A stretch of DNA of 64,000 bases from Littorina saxatilis (taxonomy: Eukaryota > Mollusca > Gastropoda > Littorinimorpha > Littorinidae), in the NCBI RefSeq assembly GCF_037325665.1, contig NC_090260.1:34541906-34605905 (forward strand), given 5' to 3'. The notes below the pieces were generated by a model that ran no database searches, had not been told where the DNA came from, and was given only the letters and a program-made list of their open reading frames with translations. Made by a program: the position numbers and the translations under genes. Shown here piece by piece: positions 32,301 through 60,003 of the stretch (position 1 is the first letter of the stretch; every line of letters starts with the position of its first letter).

Positions 32301-34500
32301 ACATGAAGCCTGTGCTGCGACTTCTGTCTTGTGTGTGGCGCACGTTAAATGTCAAAGCAGCACCGCCCTGATATCACCCTTCGTGGTGGACTGGGCATTA
32401 AGCAAACAAACAAACAAACAAACAGATAAATAATAATCATGAAACACGAACGCCTTCTGTTTCGGACTTCTTTTTTTCTCTCCCCTTTTTGATGAAAAGA
32501 AAAAACAAGTCGCGTAAGGCAAAATTACTACATTTAGTCAAGCTGTGGAACTCACAGAATGAAATTGAACGTAGTCCGCCGCTAGTGCAAAAGGCAGTGA
32601 AAGTGACGAGCCTGTTTGGCGCGGTAGCGGTTGCGCTGTGCTTCATAGCACGCTTTACTGTACCTCTCTTCGTTTTAACTTTCTGAGCGTGTTTTTAATC
32701 CAAACATATCATATCTATATGTTTTTGGAATCAGGAACCGACAAGGAATAAGATGAAAGTGTTTTTAAATTGATTTCGAAAATTTAATTTTGATCATAAT
32801 TTTTAATTTTTTTTAATTTTCAGAGCTTGATTTTAATCCAAATATAACATATTTATATGTTTTTGGAATCAGAAAATGATGAAGAATAAGATGAACGTAA
32901 ATTTGGATCGTTTTATAAATTTTTTTTTTTTTTACAATTTTCAGATTTTTAATGACCAAAGTCATTGATTAATTTTTAAGCCACCAAGCTGAAATGCAAT
33001 ACCGAAGTCCGGCCTTCGTCGAAGATTGCTTGGCCAAAATTTCAATCAATTTGATTAAAAAATGAGGGTGTGACAGTGCCGCCTCAACTTTTACAAAAAG
33101 CCGGATATGACGTCATTAAAGACATTTATCGAAAAAATGAAAATAATATCCGGGGATATCATACCCAGGAACTCTCATGTAAAATTTCATAAAGATCGGT
33201 CCAGTAGTTTACTCTGAATCGCTCTACACACACACACGCACACACACACACACACACACACATACACACACACATACACCACGACCCTCGTCTCGATTCC
33301 TCCTCTATGTTAAAACATTTAGTCATAACTTGACTAAATGTAAAAAACAAGGGAGAAGATCTGTTGTTAAAGGGAGGGAGTCTTGAAATGGGGGCAAGTT
33401 TACAGACATTATGAACACAAAATCTGGAAAACTAAGGTCTTAAAAGACCCTTGGGTCGATATATTTGTGATTGTAACGTATTGTTTTGTCAATAAGGGGG
33501 GAAGGGATGGGGGAAGGGATGGGAGTGGGGGAAGGGATGTGGTGGGGGATGCGGGTGGGGGATGGGATGTGGGTGGGGAAGGGATGGGAGTGGGGGAAGG
33601 GATGCGGGTGGGGAAGGGATGTGGGTGAGGGAAGGGATGTGGGCGGGAAAGGGATGCAGGTGGGGAAGGGATGGGAGTGGGGTAAGGGATGTGGGTGAGG
33701 GAAGGGATGTGGGTGGGGGAAGGGGTGGGGGAAGGGATGTGGGTGGGGGAAGGGATGTGGGTGGGGAGGAGGTAAAAAGGGGGGGTTCCACATTAAATTC
33801 AAATCTTTACTACCTTGTTTCCTGAGCAGCCAATCGCAAACTGCAAGGTGAAAGAAAAGTTGTGGGTGCTGGTATTGTTGCTGCGGGCTGTACTTGTGGT
33901 GGGAAAGATGGACAGGAAGGCGATGCTGGTTTCCTATCAGCACAGACTGTTTTGTAGGATTTCTTGGCTGCAGCGCTCATTGGAAAGTTGATGAACTGGT
34001 CACAATCTGAGAGCAAAACAGTGTCTGCATTACATTATTATTAGCAGCATTAGCAACACTCAAAAGCAGTGACAACTGTTTTGTATGCAGACGCAGACGG
34101 GCGCTGTGGCGTAGTGGATACGACATCAGCCTCCTAATCGGAAGGTCGTGAGTTCAAATCCTGGCCGCGGCCATCTGGCGGGTTAAGGGTGGAGATTTTT
34201 CCAATCTCCCAGGTCAACTTATGTGCAGACCTGCTAGTGCCTTATCCCCCTTCATGTGTACACGCAAGCACAAGACCAAGTGCGCACGGAAAAGATCCTG
34301 TCATCCAGGTCAGAGTTCGGTGGGTTATAGAAACACGAAAATACCCAGCATGCTTCCCTCAAAATCAGAGTATGCTGCCTGAGTAAAAACGGTCATAAAC
34401 GTAAAAATCCATTCGTGCAAAACCATGAGTGAACGTGGGAGTTTCAGCCAATGAACAAAGAAGAAGAAGAGTATGCAGACGCAGACCCTGACAAAGAAAA

Positions 34501-34535
<35 letters not shown>

Positions 34536-37500
34536 TGCACGCACACTCACACACACACACATTGAACTGGTATTGATATCATACACACCAGAGTAAGTTA
34601 TTCGCCACAATTGCGAATCTAAGCCGGGCAGCAGCGTGTTGTTGCTTCGACTTGCATGCCTCACTGTTTGGGGCATATCTCCGCCACAGTGCTTGAAAAT
34701 CCTGACAGTGTTATTTGCAGAAAATGTCAATTACCTGGCTGAAGTTTCATCTTGTGGTAGCAGCAGCTTACACAGCAGATGGCTCTTAGAAAATCCACCC
34801 GGTGATAAAGTCGCAGTATGGCAGGCGTCAAGTCACCACAGCAATGCAGGCCTATAAGGCAGACACTCAGGCCTTGAACATCCCTAGCTGGTACACTTCT
34901 CTTTTTGCCATCGCCATCATCTTTGTCCATCCTTGAAGAAAAGTTAGTACAGCCTGTTTCGTCTGTAGCCAGTACACTGCTGTTGTTTTTGCCATCACCA
35001 CTATCTTCATCCATCCTTGAAGAATAGTTTGGAGAGCCTGGTGTGTCTCTAGCCTGCACACTACTTTTGTCGTTGCCAACGCCATCATCTTTGTTTGTTC
35101 TTGAAGAAAAGTTATGACAGCCTGTATCATCTGTAGTTTGTAAGTTGCTGTTGTTTATATTGTCTGTGTTTGAATACGAGGAGAAGCACAAGGAATGGGA
35201 TGCATCTGGTGCTTGTGGATTGTTATCACTGATGCCACCTCTCTGCATCACGTCAGAGACATTATGAGATCTTGAGCCTGCCAGAATTTGGGAAGTATTA
35301 TTGTCCTTAACTTTTGAAGACTGTTCAAAATTACATTCATCAGTTCTTTTTGTCTCCTCCTTGCCTGAATCTAATTTGAATGCAGATTTTGTCTTATTGT
35401 CATCTTCTGTTGAATTCCGATCAAAAGTATGTTCACCAGTTCTTGTTGCTTCCTCCTCACCTGAACCTAAGTTGACCGCAGATTTGGTCTCACTGTTGTC
35501 CCTAACTTCTGTTGATGTCTGTTTAAACTTAAGTTCACCAGTTCTTGTTGCTTCCTCCTCACCTGAACCTACGCTGGTTGCAGATCTGGTCTCACTGTTG
35601 TCCCTAACTTCTGTTGATGTCTGTTTAAACTTAAGTTCACCAGTTCTTGCTGTCTCCTCCTCACATGAACCTAAGCTGGTTGCAGATCTGGTCTCACCAC
35701 ACTCACAATTGACTCTGGAGCTTTGATAACACATCTTACAAGCACACGACTCCGCAGAGCCATGTTCTGTCCCCCCTGTCACGCCATGCTTTACCGAGTC
35801 ACACTCACAACGCCTTCTATCACCGCCGGCCATTACTTTGTTCTCACAGCGAGTGGGCTCGCTGGTTTCCGGTTTGTTGGATAAAGGCTGACATGGTTGA
35901 CCGACTCTTGTAGCATTGTCGGTGGTGACACTGCGGCTTGGTTGAAAAGACGGCGAATGCTCACATGGATGAAACGATGCAGCGATGTGGCGTACCGTGC
36001 TGCAGAACTCTTGAACGTTGTCTTCCTCGTCTGTGATCAGAAAAGGGATGCTCCTCACTCCTGAGCAGCTCAAACCTGGTTGAGATAAAAAGAATACAGT
36101 TAATCATCTGAATAAAGATGCATTCATTCAACATTTCAGACACAGATGCTCGTTGCTAATGTTTAAGTAAATCCCATCCTTAGCTCTGAACAGCAGACTT
36201 AACCAGAACAAAATCAAACACTTTCCTCTCTATTGTTAAAAAAAAGTCAATACAAAAAGATCAATGAAGCTAATTTTGTTTATATCTTGATTGTTTTTGC
36301 GGCGAGCTCCAATCATCCATGACCATACTGGCATACAACACGCTTTAGCCTTAGCTTACTTTATCACATGTTGTGCTGTAAGATGCTACTTAATATTCAT
36401 GAACCATGGGTACATTATTCACGCTTACCTTGCTTTGCTGCTCGTTTCTCTGCTCCCTCGCTGTGACCTGCACTGCTCTCCAGACCAATGACACGCAGGC
36501 CGTAGTTTTTGTGCAAGACTTGGCCTAGGTAACCCTGGTTCGGTGTAAGTAGAACATTTGGTTTAAAGGCAAATCAATCCTGTGTAAACAGTCTGGCTCA
36601 CCATCGGAGGTCTGAACAGGTTTTTTTTTGCATGGGATAAGACCATCTTTCCACTTGGTCACATATATATAGACCACAAAAATTAATAGCCTGGGTGCTC
36701 TAACTCTGTGCACCGAGGGAATTGTTTTGATGAATTAATTTTGTACAAGCTGATTGCTGGTGGCACTTTAAGAAATAAATTCATCCCCCCCCCCCCCAGA
36801 AAAAAAAAATCCAGCTCACCACAGCGATTGCTGTTATTAACTATATGTGAAATGTTCAAGACCATATATATATAAAAGAAAAGCTACTCGATCAGCTTAC
36901 CAAACCAGACCCGACATCGACCACAACGTTGCATTCAGCCTCCACTGCCATCTGGTTCACAAGGGAAGCCATCCACTCCACCTCGTGCAGCTTCTTGGGT
37001 GACATGCCCTTGCTCAGATCTCTGCTCACTTTAGTGGGATGAGGAAGACCGTTTTTGGCATGTCGCCGATCATGGCTGAGCGCTGAGGATTTCTGTAGGA
37101 ATGCCATCAGAGATTCTGGAACTGGACTGTTGGCAGGCTCTTTGGGTTGACTGTCGGCTTTGTGAAATGGCAAACAGTTCAGCTCTTCCAATGTCATTGC
37201 AGAGAAGAGTTCATTCCACTGCAAAACACCGGATCAAACATGTATATATATATATAATTTCATTAATCTAAACAACGAAGTGACTGTGGTAAGATGAACA
37301 AAGTTAGAAAACAAAGGAATACTGTACTCACCAATACAAGAACGGGACAAGACGGTACGAATTTTCGCTTATGGAAGCTTCATCAGGAAAAACAAGAACA
37401 CAAAAGACAACAAAAAGCAGACGCAACACGGAACGAACAAGGTTTGAAAGAAAATGGAGGGGAAACACGCAAAAAAGGGAAGGAACTCTAGGAACGGAAA

Positions 37501-38710
37501 TGAATGAAAGGGGAGAGAAGTGGTTGGATGATGTCATGGGCACAGGCATACTAGACTAAAAGTGATACACATTCATAAAAGGGGGGGGGGGGGGGTGGGG
37601 ACAGAGGAAATAAATAAATAAATAAAAAAAAAATAAAAAAAAAAATTAATAAAAATAAATAAAAAATAAATAAATAAAAAATAAAATAAAATTTAAAAAA
37701 ATAAATAAAAAAAAAGACAAAAGAAAAGGGGGGAAGGGGGGAAACAAACGTACGCACGCACACGCACACATACACACACACAACCAAACACATGAAATCA
37801 CACATAAACACACACACACATTCACACACAAACACACACACACACACGTACTGTAAATCCACAGTATGTTTGGGGAATACAAGTACATCACATTTTCGCA
37901 TTCAAGCCGTCAGGTGTGGATGTGCCCAGGAATAATATAAAATCGGACTCTACTTGTTTTCTGTCTGTGGAGGTGGTGTACATTTGCCAGACACCTTTCA
38001 CACGTGCATCCAGGGAGGTGTGGTTGCTGCTGTTGAAATGTTGGGCAACAGACCTACAGCGGCGATGCCGAATATCTGCCAGATGTTCGGTGAAGCGGGT
38101 AGAGAGGGTTCTTTCGGTCTCACCAATGTAGAGTACTTTGGTGCATTTGAGACAGGATATGGCATAGATGAGATTGCGGCTAGTTGTCTTTTGTGTTCTT
38201 GTTTTTCCTGATGAAGCTTCCATAAGCAAAAATTCATACCGTCTTGTCCCGTTCTTGTATTGGTGAGTACAGTATTCCTTTGTTTTCTAACTATAATTTC
38301 ATTATTAAAATGAAAGCAAACCCAAAAAATGGACTGCTTTGCCAAACAAAACAAAAAACAAAACTGACTGCAATGTGAGAGCATGTAGGTCAGACTAAGT
38401 GATGCTAATTAAACATTAGCTAATTGATGAGATGACCCTCACATCACAACAACAAACTTAGCGCAATTTCATGTTTTTGAGTTCGATATCGAAGCTAGAT
38501 ATTAGTTCTGTAACTAAATTAAGCAGAAAACTAAAAATAGATTGTTACACCAGCATTACAGTGACTTACATCATCAGGTATTTTTTCCCAGACTCTGCTT
38601 TCAAGGAATTTGGTCAGGTGCAAGTCATGCACCCATTTGTACTGGAGTAAAAAGTTGAAAATATGTTTGAAGTCTCTGTCATCAAATGTGGCCATATCAA
38701 AGGCTTCCAT
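29396..38710 (-). CDS. METTL25B: Methyltransferase-like 25/25B family protein (Methyltransf_32), complete
   Basis: Putative SAM-dependent methyltransferase of unknown substrate. Nine coding exons, minus strand: 38710-38570, 37218-36901, 36534-36429, 36075-34735, 34006-33814, 32035-31950, 31213-31106, 30370-30285 and 29551-29396. GT-AG borders and phases agree; 2,535 nt, 844 aa plus stop. N-terminal RVWEKIPDD and MTLEELNCLPF lead to motif I DVGSGLGYLG (exon 2/3 join) and GLRVIGLESS. Exon 4 ends with GLHCCGDL (about residues 597-604) and VSCCYHKMKL (626-634). Exons 5-6 give SLRLAAQETRTRWASQKQ, and the C-terminus reads LTEQGLSAVVMPIFDE and SPRNLALVSKKN. The C-terminus fits METTL25B (RRNAD1) better than METTL25, but exon 3 resembles METTL25, so the paralogue is unsure. 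It is much longer than human METTL25B because of a ~400-residue Ser/Thr/Glu-rich insert in exon 4. Confidence 0.9.
29968..30242 (+). mobile_element. SINE family 5
   Basis: GGTAGCTTAGTTGGCAGAAC head, AAAAGACCTCAGTCATTCTG and GCAGGTGGCTAATTACACC body, AATAAATGAAAT tail. Intron 8 of the methyltransferase gene. Confidence 0.8.
30617..30979 (+). mobile_element. SINE family 1, full copy with 13-bp target-site duplication
   Basis: Head GGGGATGTAGCTCGGTCGGT through the (GAA)n tail, flanked by perfect AGACAAGTGCACA at 30604-30616 and 30978-30990. The clean duplication indicates LINE-driven insertion that is fairly recent. Intron 7 of the methyltransferase gene. Confidence 0.95.
31548..31682 (+). mobile_element. 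SINE family 1, 3' fragment (old)
   Basis: GTAGCTGCCTGAATGGC, AAACGGTCGTAAAGGT, AACACTTGTGC and GAAGGAGAAGAAGAAAA. Diverged. Intron 6 of the methyltransferase gene. Confidence 0.75.
32172..32428 (+). mobile_element. SINE family 3, head-truncated
   Basis: Starts inside the head at CCCCGGCCGGGTCATACC and ends in (CAAA)n. Close to 47190. Intron 5 of the methyltransferase gene. Confidence 0.9.
32505..33345 (+). mobile_element. CA-bearing non-autonomous repeat, copy d
   Basis: Same ends and order as 10593-11455, including AAGTCGCGTAAGGC at the start, the (CA)n run at 33227-33275 and TTTAGTCATAACTTGACTAAA at the end. Confidence 0.85.
33496..33785 (+). repeat. G-rich minisatellite (GGGATGTGGGTGGGGGAA-like)
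   Basis: About 290 bp of near-continuous GGG-containing units on the plus strand, so C-rich in the methyltransferase pre-mRNA. It starts about 30 bp downstream, in gene sense, of the exon 5 donor (33814). Strong G-quadruplex potential on the plus strand is inferred from the runs of G. Confidence 0.9.
34097..34472 (+). mobile_element. SINE family 4
   Basis: GGGCGCTGTGGCGTAGTGG head, GAGTTCAAATCC, TCTCCCAGGTCAACTTATGT linker, then the family 1 body and (GAA)n tail. Intron 4 of the methyltransferase gene. Confidence 0.9.
34888..35143 (-). repeat. Coding tandem repeat set 2 in exon 4
   Basis: Three units of about 28 residues with core NFSSRMDKDDGDGK (variants NFSSRTNKDD, NYSSRMDEDSGDGK), protein residues about 500-584. 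Polar, acidic and probably disordered. Just before the GLHCCGDL motif. Confidence 0.9.
35299..35695 (-). repeat. Coding tandem repeat set 1 in exon 4
   Basis: About four units of 31-34 residues with core GSGEEEATRTGELKFKQTST, residues about 316-447. The first two units are almost identical, suggesting recent duplication. The later ones are diverged. Confidence 0.9.
36787..36797. repeat. Short poly-C run in intron 2
   Basis: About 12-13 consecutive C followed by an A-run, intron between exons 2 and 3 of the methyltransferase gene. Confidence 0.7.
37306..38294 (-). mobile_element. Penelope-like retroelement fossil with GIY-YIG domain
   Basis: About 1 kb in methyltransferase intron 1. Inverted terminal repeats of about 100 bp (37306-37410 and 38188-38294). 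A minus-strand GIY-YIG endonuclease-like segment (CTKVLYIGETERTLSTRFTEH) lies at about 38190-37891. An A-rich and CA-rich low-complexity stretch occupies 37580-37855. No reverse transcriptase was seen, so it is a truncated, old remnant. Confidence 0.75.
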
Positions 38711-39475
38711 AATTACTCAGATCGATCTGCTGCAAAAGACAACAACAAAATCACATTAAAAATAAAAACACCCACACGTACACGCACACACTAAGTATAT
38801 ACAGGTCCATGCTAAGATTAGTCAATATTTAACGTGCAGTAACTGAATCTACAACTGAACTGTCGTCTGCTACTCAGCTCGCGACAACGAAAGTACAACA
38901 AAAAGTAAGCGTCTAATCAATCTGAGCTGCCAAACCTGTGTGCATCAACCAAATTAAAATATTGAATGAGTGTGGATTGGTTACAAGATGTTCAATGATT
39001 GAGTTACCCCAATATTTCTCCCTAGATATGGACAGAGGCAACCTCTTCCTGGGCGCAGACATGTTGGTTTCATTTTTACCTTAGTTGCAAAGCCCTCACA
39101 AAGAAAAATACTTGTACGCCATAAAAGTTTGAGAAAAAAACAATATACTTGTTGCAATTCTTCTATAATAATAAATGACAACTGTTTACGAATTTTCTTT
39201 AGTCAACATCACGAATCAGACGAACAAACGATGATTCTAGCTAACTGACCGGAAGTGCTTGCGGGAACGGGGTACACACTTTGCGTACTTTCGCACTGAA
39301 GATCAATGGTTGCAAATGGACGGACGAACGAGTGGTGGAAACAGTAGACAACTTGTTTCGTTGGATATTTGTACCACGGACACATCCGTTAGCGCCCAGT
39401 ATTATCGAGCTGGTGATATCTTTTTCGGATAACCGACAGACTATCCCTACTGGAGGTCGGAGGCCAATTATGTAA
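38711..39475. promoter_or_regulatory. Putative bidirectional promoter and first exons (methyltransferase / DPP8-9)
   Basis: The methyltransferase ATG (38710, minus) is preceded by an acceptor (TTTTGCAG, about 38724-38731), implying an upstream non-coding exon. On the plus strand a non-coding exon candidate for DPP8/9 ends at the donor ATTAT|GTAAGTT (39474). Both transcripts would start around 39,100-39,280. Inferred from gene order and splice sites only. Confidence 0.5.
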
Positions 39476-39902
39476 GTTATGCGCAGTTTAGTAAGTAAAC
39501 TTGACAGCGGCAGAACAAGTCTAGAAGTAGAATCCCAACTTGTCCGGTAATCTCGTGTAGATCTGATAAGATTACAAGACCGATCGTCGACCTGTCATGT
39601 TTCCAAGTCAGATCACTGTCGGTTAGGGCCAGACCTCTCTTTGTTGGGGCCGAGGTGGAACTTGTTTGTTGTACACTACACGCATTCAACTAAGTTCAAC
39701 AGAAAACCGGGTCAAGCCTTGGACTTGGACTTTGACTTGGAGATCTTGCTTCATCATGATTCATTCTGAGCTAGTTCTTACTATAATAGTGGAATAGTGC
39801 AAAAACTCTGTGGTACTGTGTTATCTATTTCAGAGCTAGGTAAGAACCAGGAGCAGGGGCTATTTTGTTCTGTATACATCTGTTCCCTTGTCTTTTCAAT
39901 CA

Positions 39903-40315
39903 ATAGGACTAGAGGCTTATAAAATATATCGCGCATATTCCGTGGGTACAGTTCTAGGCGCTCTGCAATGATGCCGTGTGAGATGAAATTTTATACGGCC
40001 AGTAGATTGCAGCCATTTCGGCGCATATTTACCTTTCACGGCCTATTATTCCCAGTCACACGGGTATAGGTAGACAATTATTAACTACAGGGTGCCTAAG
40101 CAATTTTGCCAGGAAAGACCCTTTTTCAATCGTGGGATCTTTAACGTGCACACCCCAATGTAGTGTACACGGGGGGTGTTCGGACACCGAAGAGAGTCTG
40201 CACACAAAGTTGACACTGAGAAATAAATTTCCGCCGAACGTGGGTTTGAACTCGCTGACAGCGGCCAACTGAATACAAATCCAGCGCGCTACCAACTGAG
40301 CTATATCCCCGTCTT
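39903..40315 (-). mobile_element. Mosaic SINE: family 1 head fused to family 2 body
   Basis: Minus strand: the family 1 tRNA-like head and linker (GGGGATATAGCTCAGTTGGT to GTGTCCGAACACCCC), then from GTGTACAC onward the family 2 body (ATTGGGGTGTGCACGTTAAA to GCGCGATATA). Neither parent family alone explains it. Lies in DPP8/9 intron 1. Confidence 0.9.
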
Positions 40316-40585
40316 TTGTGTCAAACACCCTGGACAGTGGATCTCTTTGTAAAGTATGTGGACCAGAAAGAATGCTAAAAGTCAAGTGTTCCGGTTATAG
40401 TATTGTGTATGTTATTTCTGTGGGCACTGCTGCAGTTTTTAAGGTAATGGCCAGGTTGATTTGATGGGTATGTAGATCTGCATACATGTTTACCATTCTG
40501 TTTGGGCCAGAATTATTTATTAGACTGAGATTCAGGCTCCAAATTTTGCTGTTCCGGTCAGCTTGTGAATATTCCAGTGATTAAG

Positions 40586-40602
40586 GGGGGGGGGGGGGGG
40601 GG
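40586..40602. repeat. Poly-G run
   Basis: About 17 consecutive G in DPP8/9 intron 1. Confidence 0.9.
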
Positions 40603-41227
40603 TAAACAGCTGTGGGTGTGTGACTTTCTGGAATTGAAAATAACATCACATAGGGAAGCAAGTGTTGAAAATACAGAACAATAGTCAGTGATAGTCACAG
40701 ATACTGCAAACTCCTCTTTGAGACTGAAACCTTTTCAGCATCTGAGTAGCTCTCGCGAGATATCTGCAAGACATGCTCTTTGTTATGCTTCAAAGGTCAC
40801 GAGAAGGATGGTCTTCAGCCTTTGAAGCTCTCGCGGGATCGCCGTACAAGTTACAACATGCTTTGCTATGCTTTGAAGTTTGTGAGAGCAATTGCGAGAA
40901 CTTGGAATACCGATAGAGTCTATAAGTACTGTGATAAAACTGAAAGTGATAAATCTGTATGGACAGAGTTCTAAATCACTGGTTGTCTTTTACTATGTAG
41001 TTTTACTTTTGGTGAGCAATGTTACTTTCATGGCAGTCAGGAGTATGCCGGCAATTGAGCTCTTTCATTATCAATCATGAACTTGGTACCTTAAAAGTTA
41101 AATGATGAGAAGCATTGATAAAAGCACCACATAACTTTCAATTCCATGATGAAACAATCAAGCAACTTATTGAAGTTATTCACCTCAGTTTGAGCACAAC
41201 AGATCTGTAACTCAGTTTCGCATACGT

Positions 41228-41757
41228 GGACTGGGTGGCCGAGTGGTAACGCACTTGCGCTCGGAAGCGAGAGGTTGCGAGTTCGACCCTGGGTCAGGGC
41301 GTTAGCAATTTTCTCCCCCCTTTCCTAACCTAGGTGGTGGGTTCAAGTGCTAGTCTTTTGGATGAGACGAAAAACCGAGGTCCCTTCGTGTACACTGCAT
41401 TGGGGTGTGCACGTTAAAGATCCCACGATTGACAAAAGGGTCTTTCCTGGCAAAATTGTATAGGCATAGATAAAAATGTCCACCAACATACCCGTGTGAC
41501 TTGGAATAATAGGCCGTGAAAAGTAGGATATGCGCCAAAATGGCTGCGATCTGCTGGCCGATGTGAATGCGTGATGTATTGTGTAAAAAAAAATTCCATC
41601 TCACACGGCATAAATAAATCCCTGCGCCTTGAATATGTGCGCGATATAAATTGCATAAAATAAAAAAAATAAAAAAATCCCTGCGCTTAGAACTGTAGTA
41701 CCCACAGAATTCGCGCGATATAAGCCTCATATTGATTGATTGATATTGATTGATCCT
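41228..41757 (+). mobile_element. SINE family 2, full copy
   Basis: Head CTGGGTGGCCGAGTGGTAAC with box B GAGTTCGACCC, body with GTGTACAC and GTGCACGTTAAAGATC, 3' domain TGCGCGATATAAATTGCAT and a (ATTG)n tail. About 530 bp, the reference copy for the family here. Confidence 0.9.
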
Positions 41758-42020
41758 GTTGTTGTCTTTTGTGCTATATGGCATGGAATCTGTATACGTT
41801 CCATAACTTATGCTTGCTTCTGTCTTGAGTTTTTTTGTACTGTGTACTGACCTCCTTTTATTATCTCATTCTGAAATTATCACACTATGTCGCTGGCTTT
41901 ATTTATTTACTTTTTGTAATCAGCTGAGATTTTGTTTGTTTCAGAAGCAAAAGATTTCTGAATGCAGGGATAAACAGTCAGAGTCAGCTTGCCTCGTACG
42001 ATAGCATCAGGGTTAAAAAC

Positions 42021-58173
<16,153 letters not shown>

Positions 58174-58202
58174 TGAGTTATACTTTTCTGGTTTATATGT
58201 AC

Positions 58203-58335
58203 GTTTTAAGACCACCTGAAGTCTGAAAAAATCTGGTCTTAAAAATCGGGGTAATTTTACAGAGGTTATGAACAGAAAATCTGAGAAAACCAGGTCTTAA
58301 AAAGGAGGTAGTCTTAAATGAGGGGGTCCACTGTA
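58203..58335 (-). mobile_element. CAGTGGAACC-type MITE, partial
   Basis: TCTGGTCTTAAAAATCGGGG, AGGTCTTAAAAAGGAGG and the end GGGTCCACTGTA match the family in reverse orientation. Confidence 0.75.
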
Positions 58336-59335
58336 TAGATTAGATTACATCCCTGCTGGTGATTAAAATGTTGTTATTCATGATATATCTCGTATCTGTA
58401 CAGTCTTTTACATGGACTTAGACTATCCCTCCTTAAGGCCATGTGAGGGCCAAATCGCTATTTTCCATATATGATGATCAGCACTGTTTGTGTCGCTTTT
58501 GTTATAATACTGATGGTCTCTGAATTAAAAAACGTTAATGTGTTTGTTTATTGTGTATGTCGTTGCTATAGAAACAGGAAAGTAAACAGCAGCCATATTG
58601 GATTTTAGGAACCGTTTTTTCCATATCCAAATGCTCGATTTCTGTCCAATATTTTGCATAAATATAGATTTAGATCATATCTACAGATTTACCATTTATT
58701 TTTTCTGTGAGTATTACAGTTATTTAAAAAAAATTTTTTTTATCATAATGTTGAAATTTTGCGTAAAATTTAATATTAAAAAAATCGTAAAGCCAACATT
58801 TCTTTTCCGATTCATTATTCAAATGGTAACTCTGTAGATAGTATGTGAAAGTACAAGTATGCAGAATTTCACAGAAATCTAACCAGTAGATTTGAAATCA
58901 TGTTGTTCCCAAATGTCAAAACATGCAAACTGAGGAAAAGGCAAAAACGCACACAATTTGTTTTGAAACCATTGATAGTTGTAATTAAACCCAAAATACA
59001 TACATGTATCACCAAATTCCACACTGAGGAATGTTTTTCACACCTTAGAGACACCGTTTAAAAGTTAGGGAAGACATAAAACATAAGTTATTTCAAACAT
59101 GTGCAGTACACCTGGAAAATTGTTTGTTCCGAGGTACAAACAATGCATACACACACTCGTACTCCCAATCACGCATGCACACCAAAAAAAGCTCGCTCAC
59201 TCGCTCACATTCACACACACACACACACACACAAGCTAGCTCCAAATTACGAAACGTACCCAAGTCATCAATTGCACGCGTACAATAACCACAATATATA
59301 TGAGATTGAGAATAATGTTAACCACAATAACAATG
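58336..59335. other. DPP8/9 intron, no exon seen
   Basis: AT-rich. The expected next DPP8/9 exon (RLNTLASLG-like) is not present. A (CA)n run lies near 59213-59232. Confidence 0.5.
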
Positions 59336-60002
59336 ACAAGTCGCCTAAAGCGATATAAAAACATTTAGTCAATCGGTATGAAACTTAAATATCAACACCA
59401 CAAACCAGTCATCACCAAGACTACGAGATACATTTAGATAGTCTCGGCTAACAATACCGAGACGGATCACGCTCGTCTCCGCAAAGCATGAGACCATATA
59501 TATGTAGTACTTACTAAACCTATTTTCTGTAATTATGAGCACATTGTTAGAGTGAACATGACATTTCTATATATTTTTGAATTCAGGAAAAAATGAGGAA
59601 TGCAATGCAGTCAAGGTTTAATTTGTTACTAAAAATTAGATTTTAATGACAACTTTAACAAGCAAACTCATTAATTTATTTTTAAGATTTTGAGCTGAAA
59701 TGCAATACCATAGTCCGGACTTCGTCGAAGATTGCTTTACCAAAATTGCAATCAATTTGGTTGAAAAATTAGGGTGATACAGCGCTGCCTCAACTGCCTA
59801 AAAAAATCCGGATATGACGTCATCAAAGACATCTTTCCAAAAAATGGAAAAAAACATCTGGGGATATCACACTCAGGAACTCTCATGTTAAGTTTTGTCA
59901 AGATTGGTCCAGTAGTTTCCTCGGAATCACTTTATACACACACACATACACCATGACCCTCATCTCGATTCCCCGTCTAAGTTAAAACATTTAGTCAAAA
60001 CT
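59336..60002 (+). mobile_element. CA-bearing non-autonomous repeat, copy e (diverged)
   Basis: Starts CAAGTCGCCTAAAGCGATAT. It includes GCAATACCATAGTCCGGACT, ACGTCATCAAAGACAT, a short CA run and GTTAAAACATTTAGTCAAAA at the end. Older than copies a-d. Confidence 0.8.
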
Positions 60003-60003
60003 T

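Noticed and set aside
33440-33943. Pro/His-rich minus-strand frames (FPHPHP...)
   Set aside because: Translation of the G-rich minisatellite; the real exon 5 uses only 33814-34006.
34727-36073. A stand-alone 448-codon gene
   Set aside because: It is exon 4 of the METTL25-family gene. Splice sites and phases on both sides continue into flanking exons with the methyltransferase motifs.
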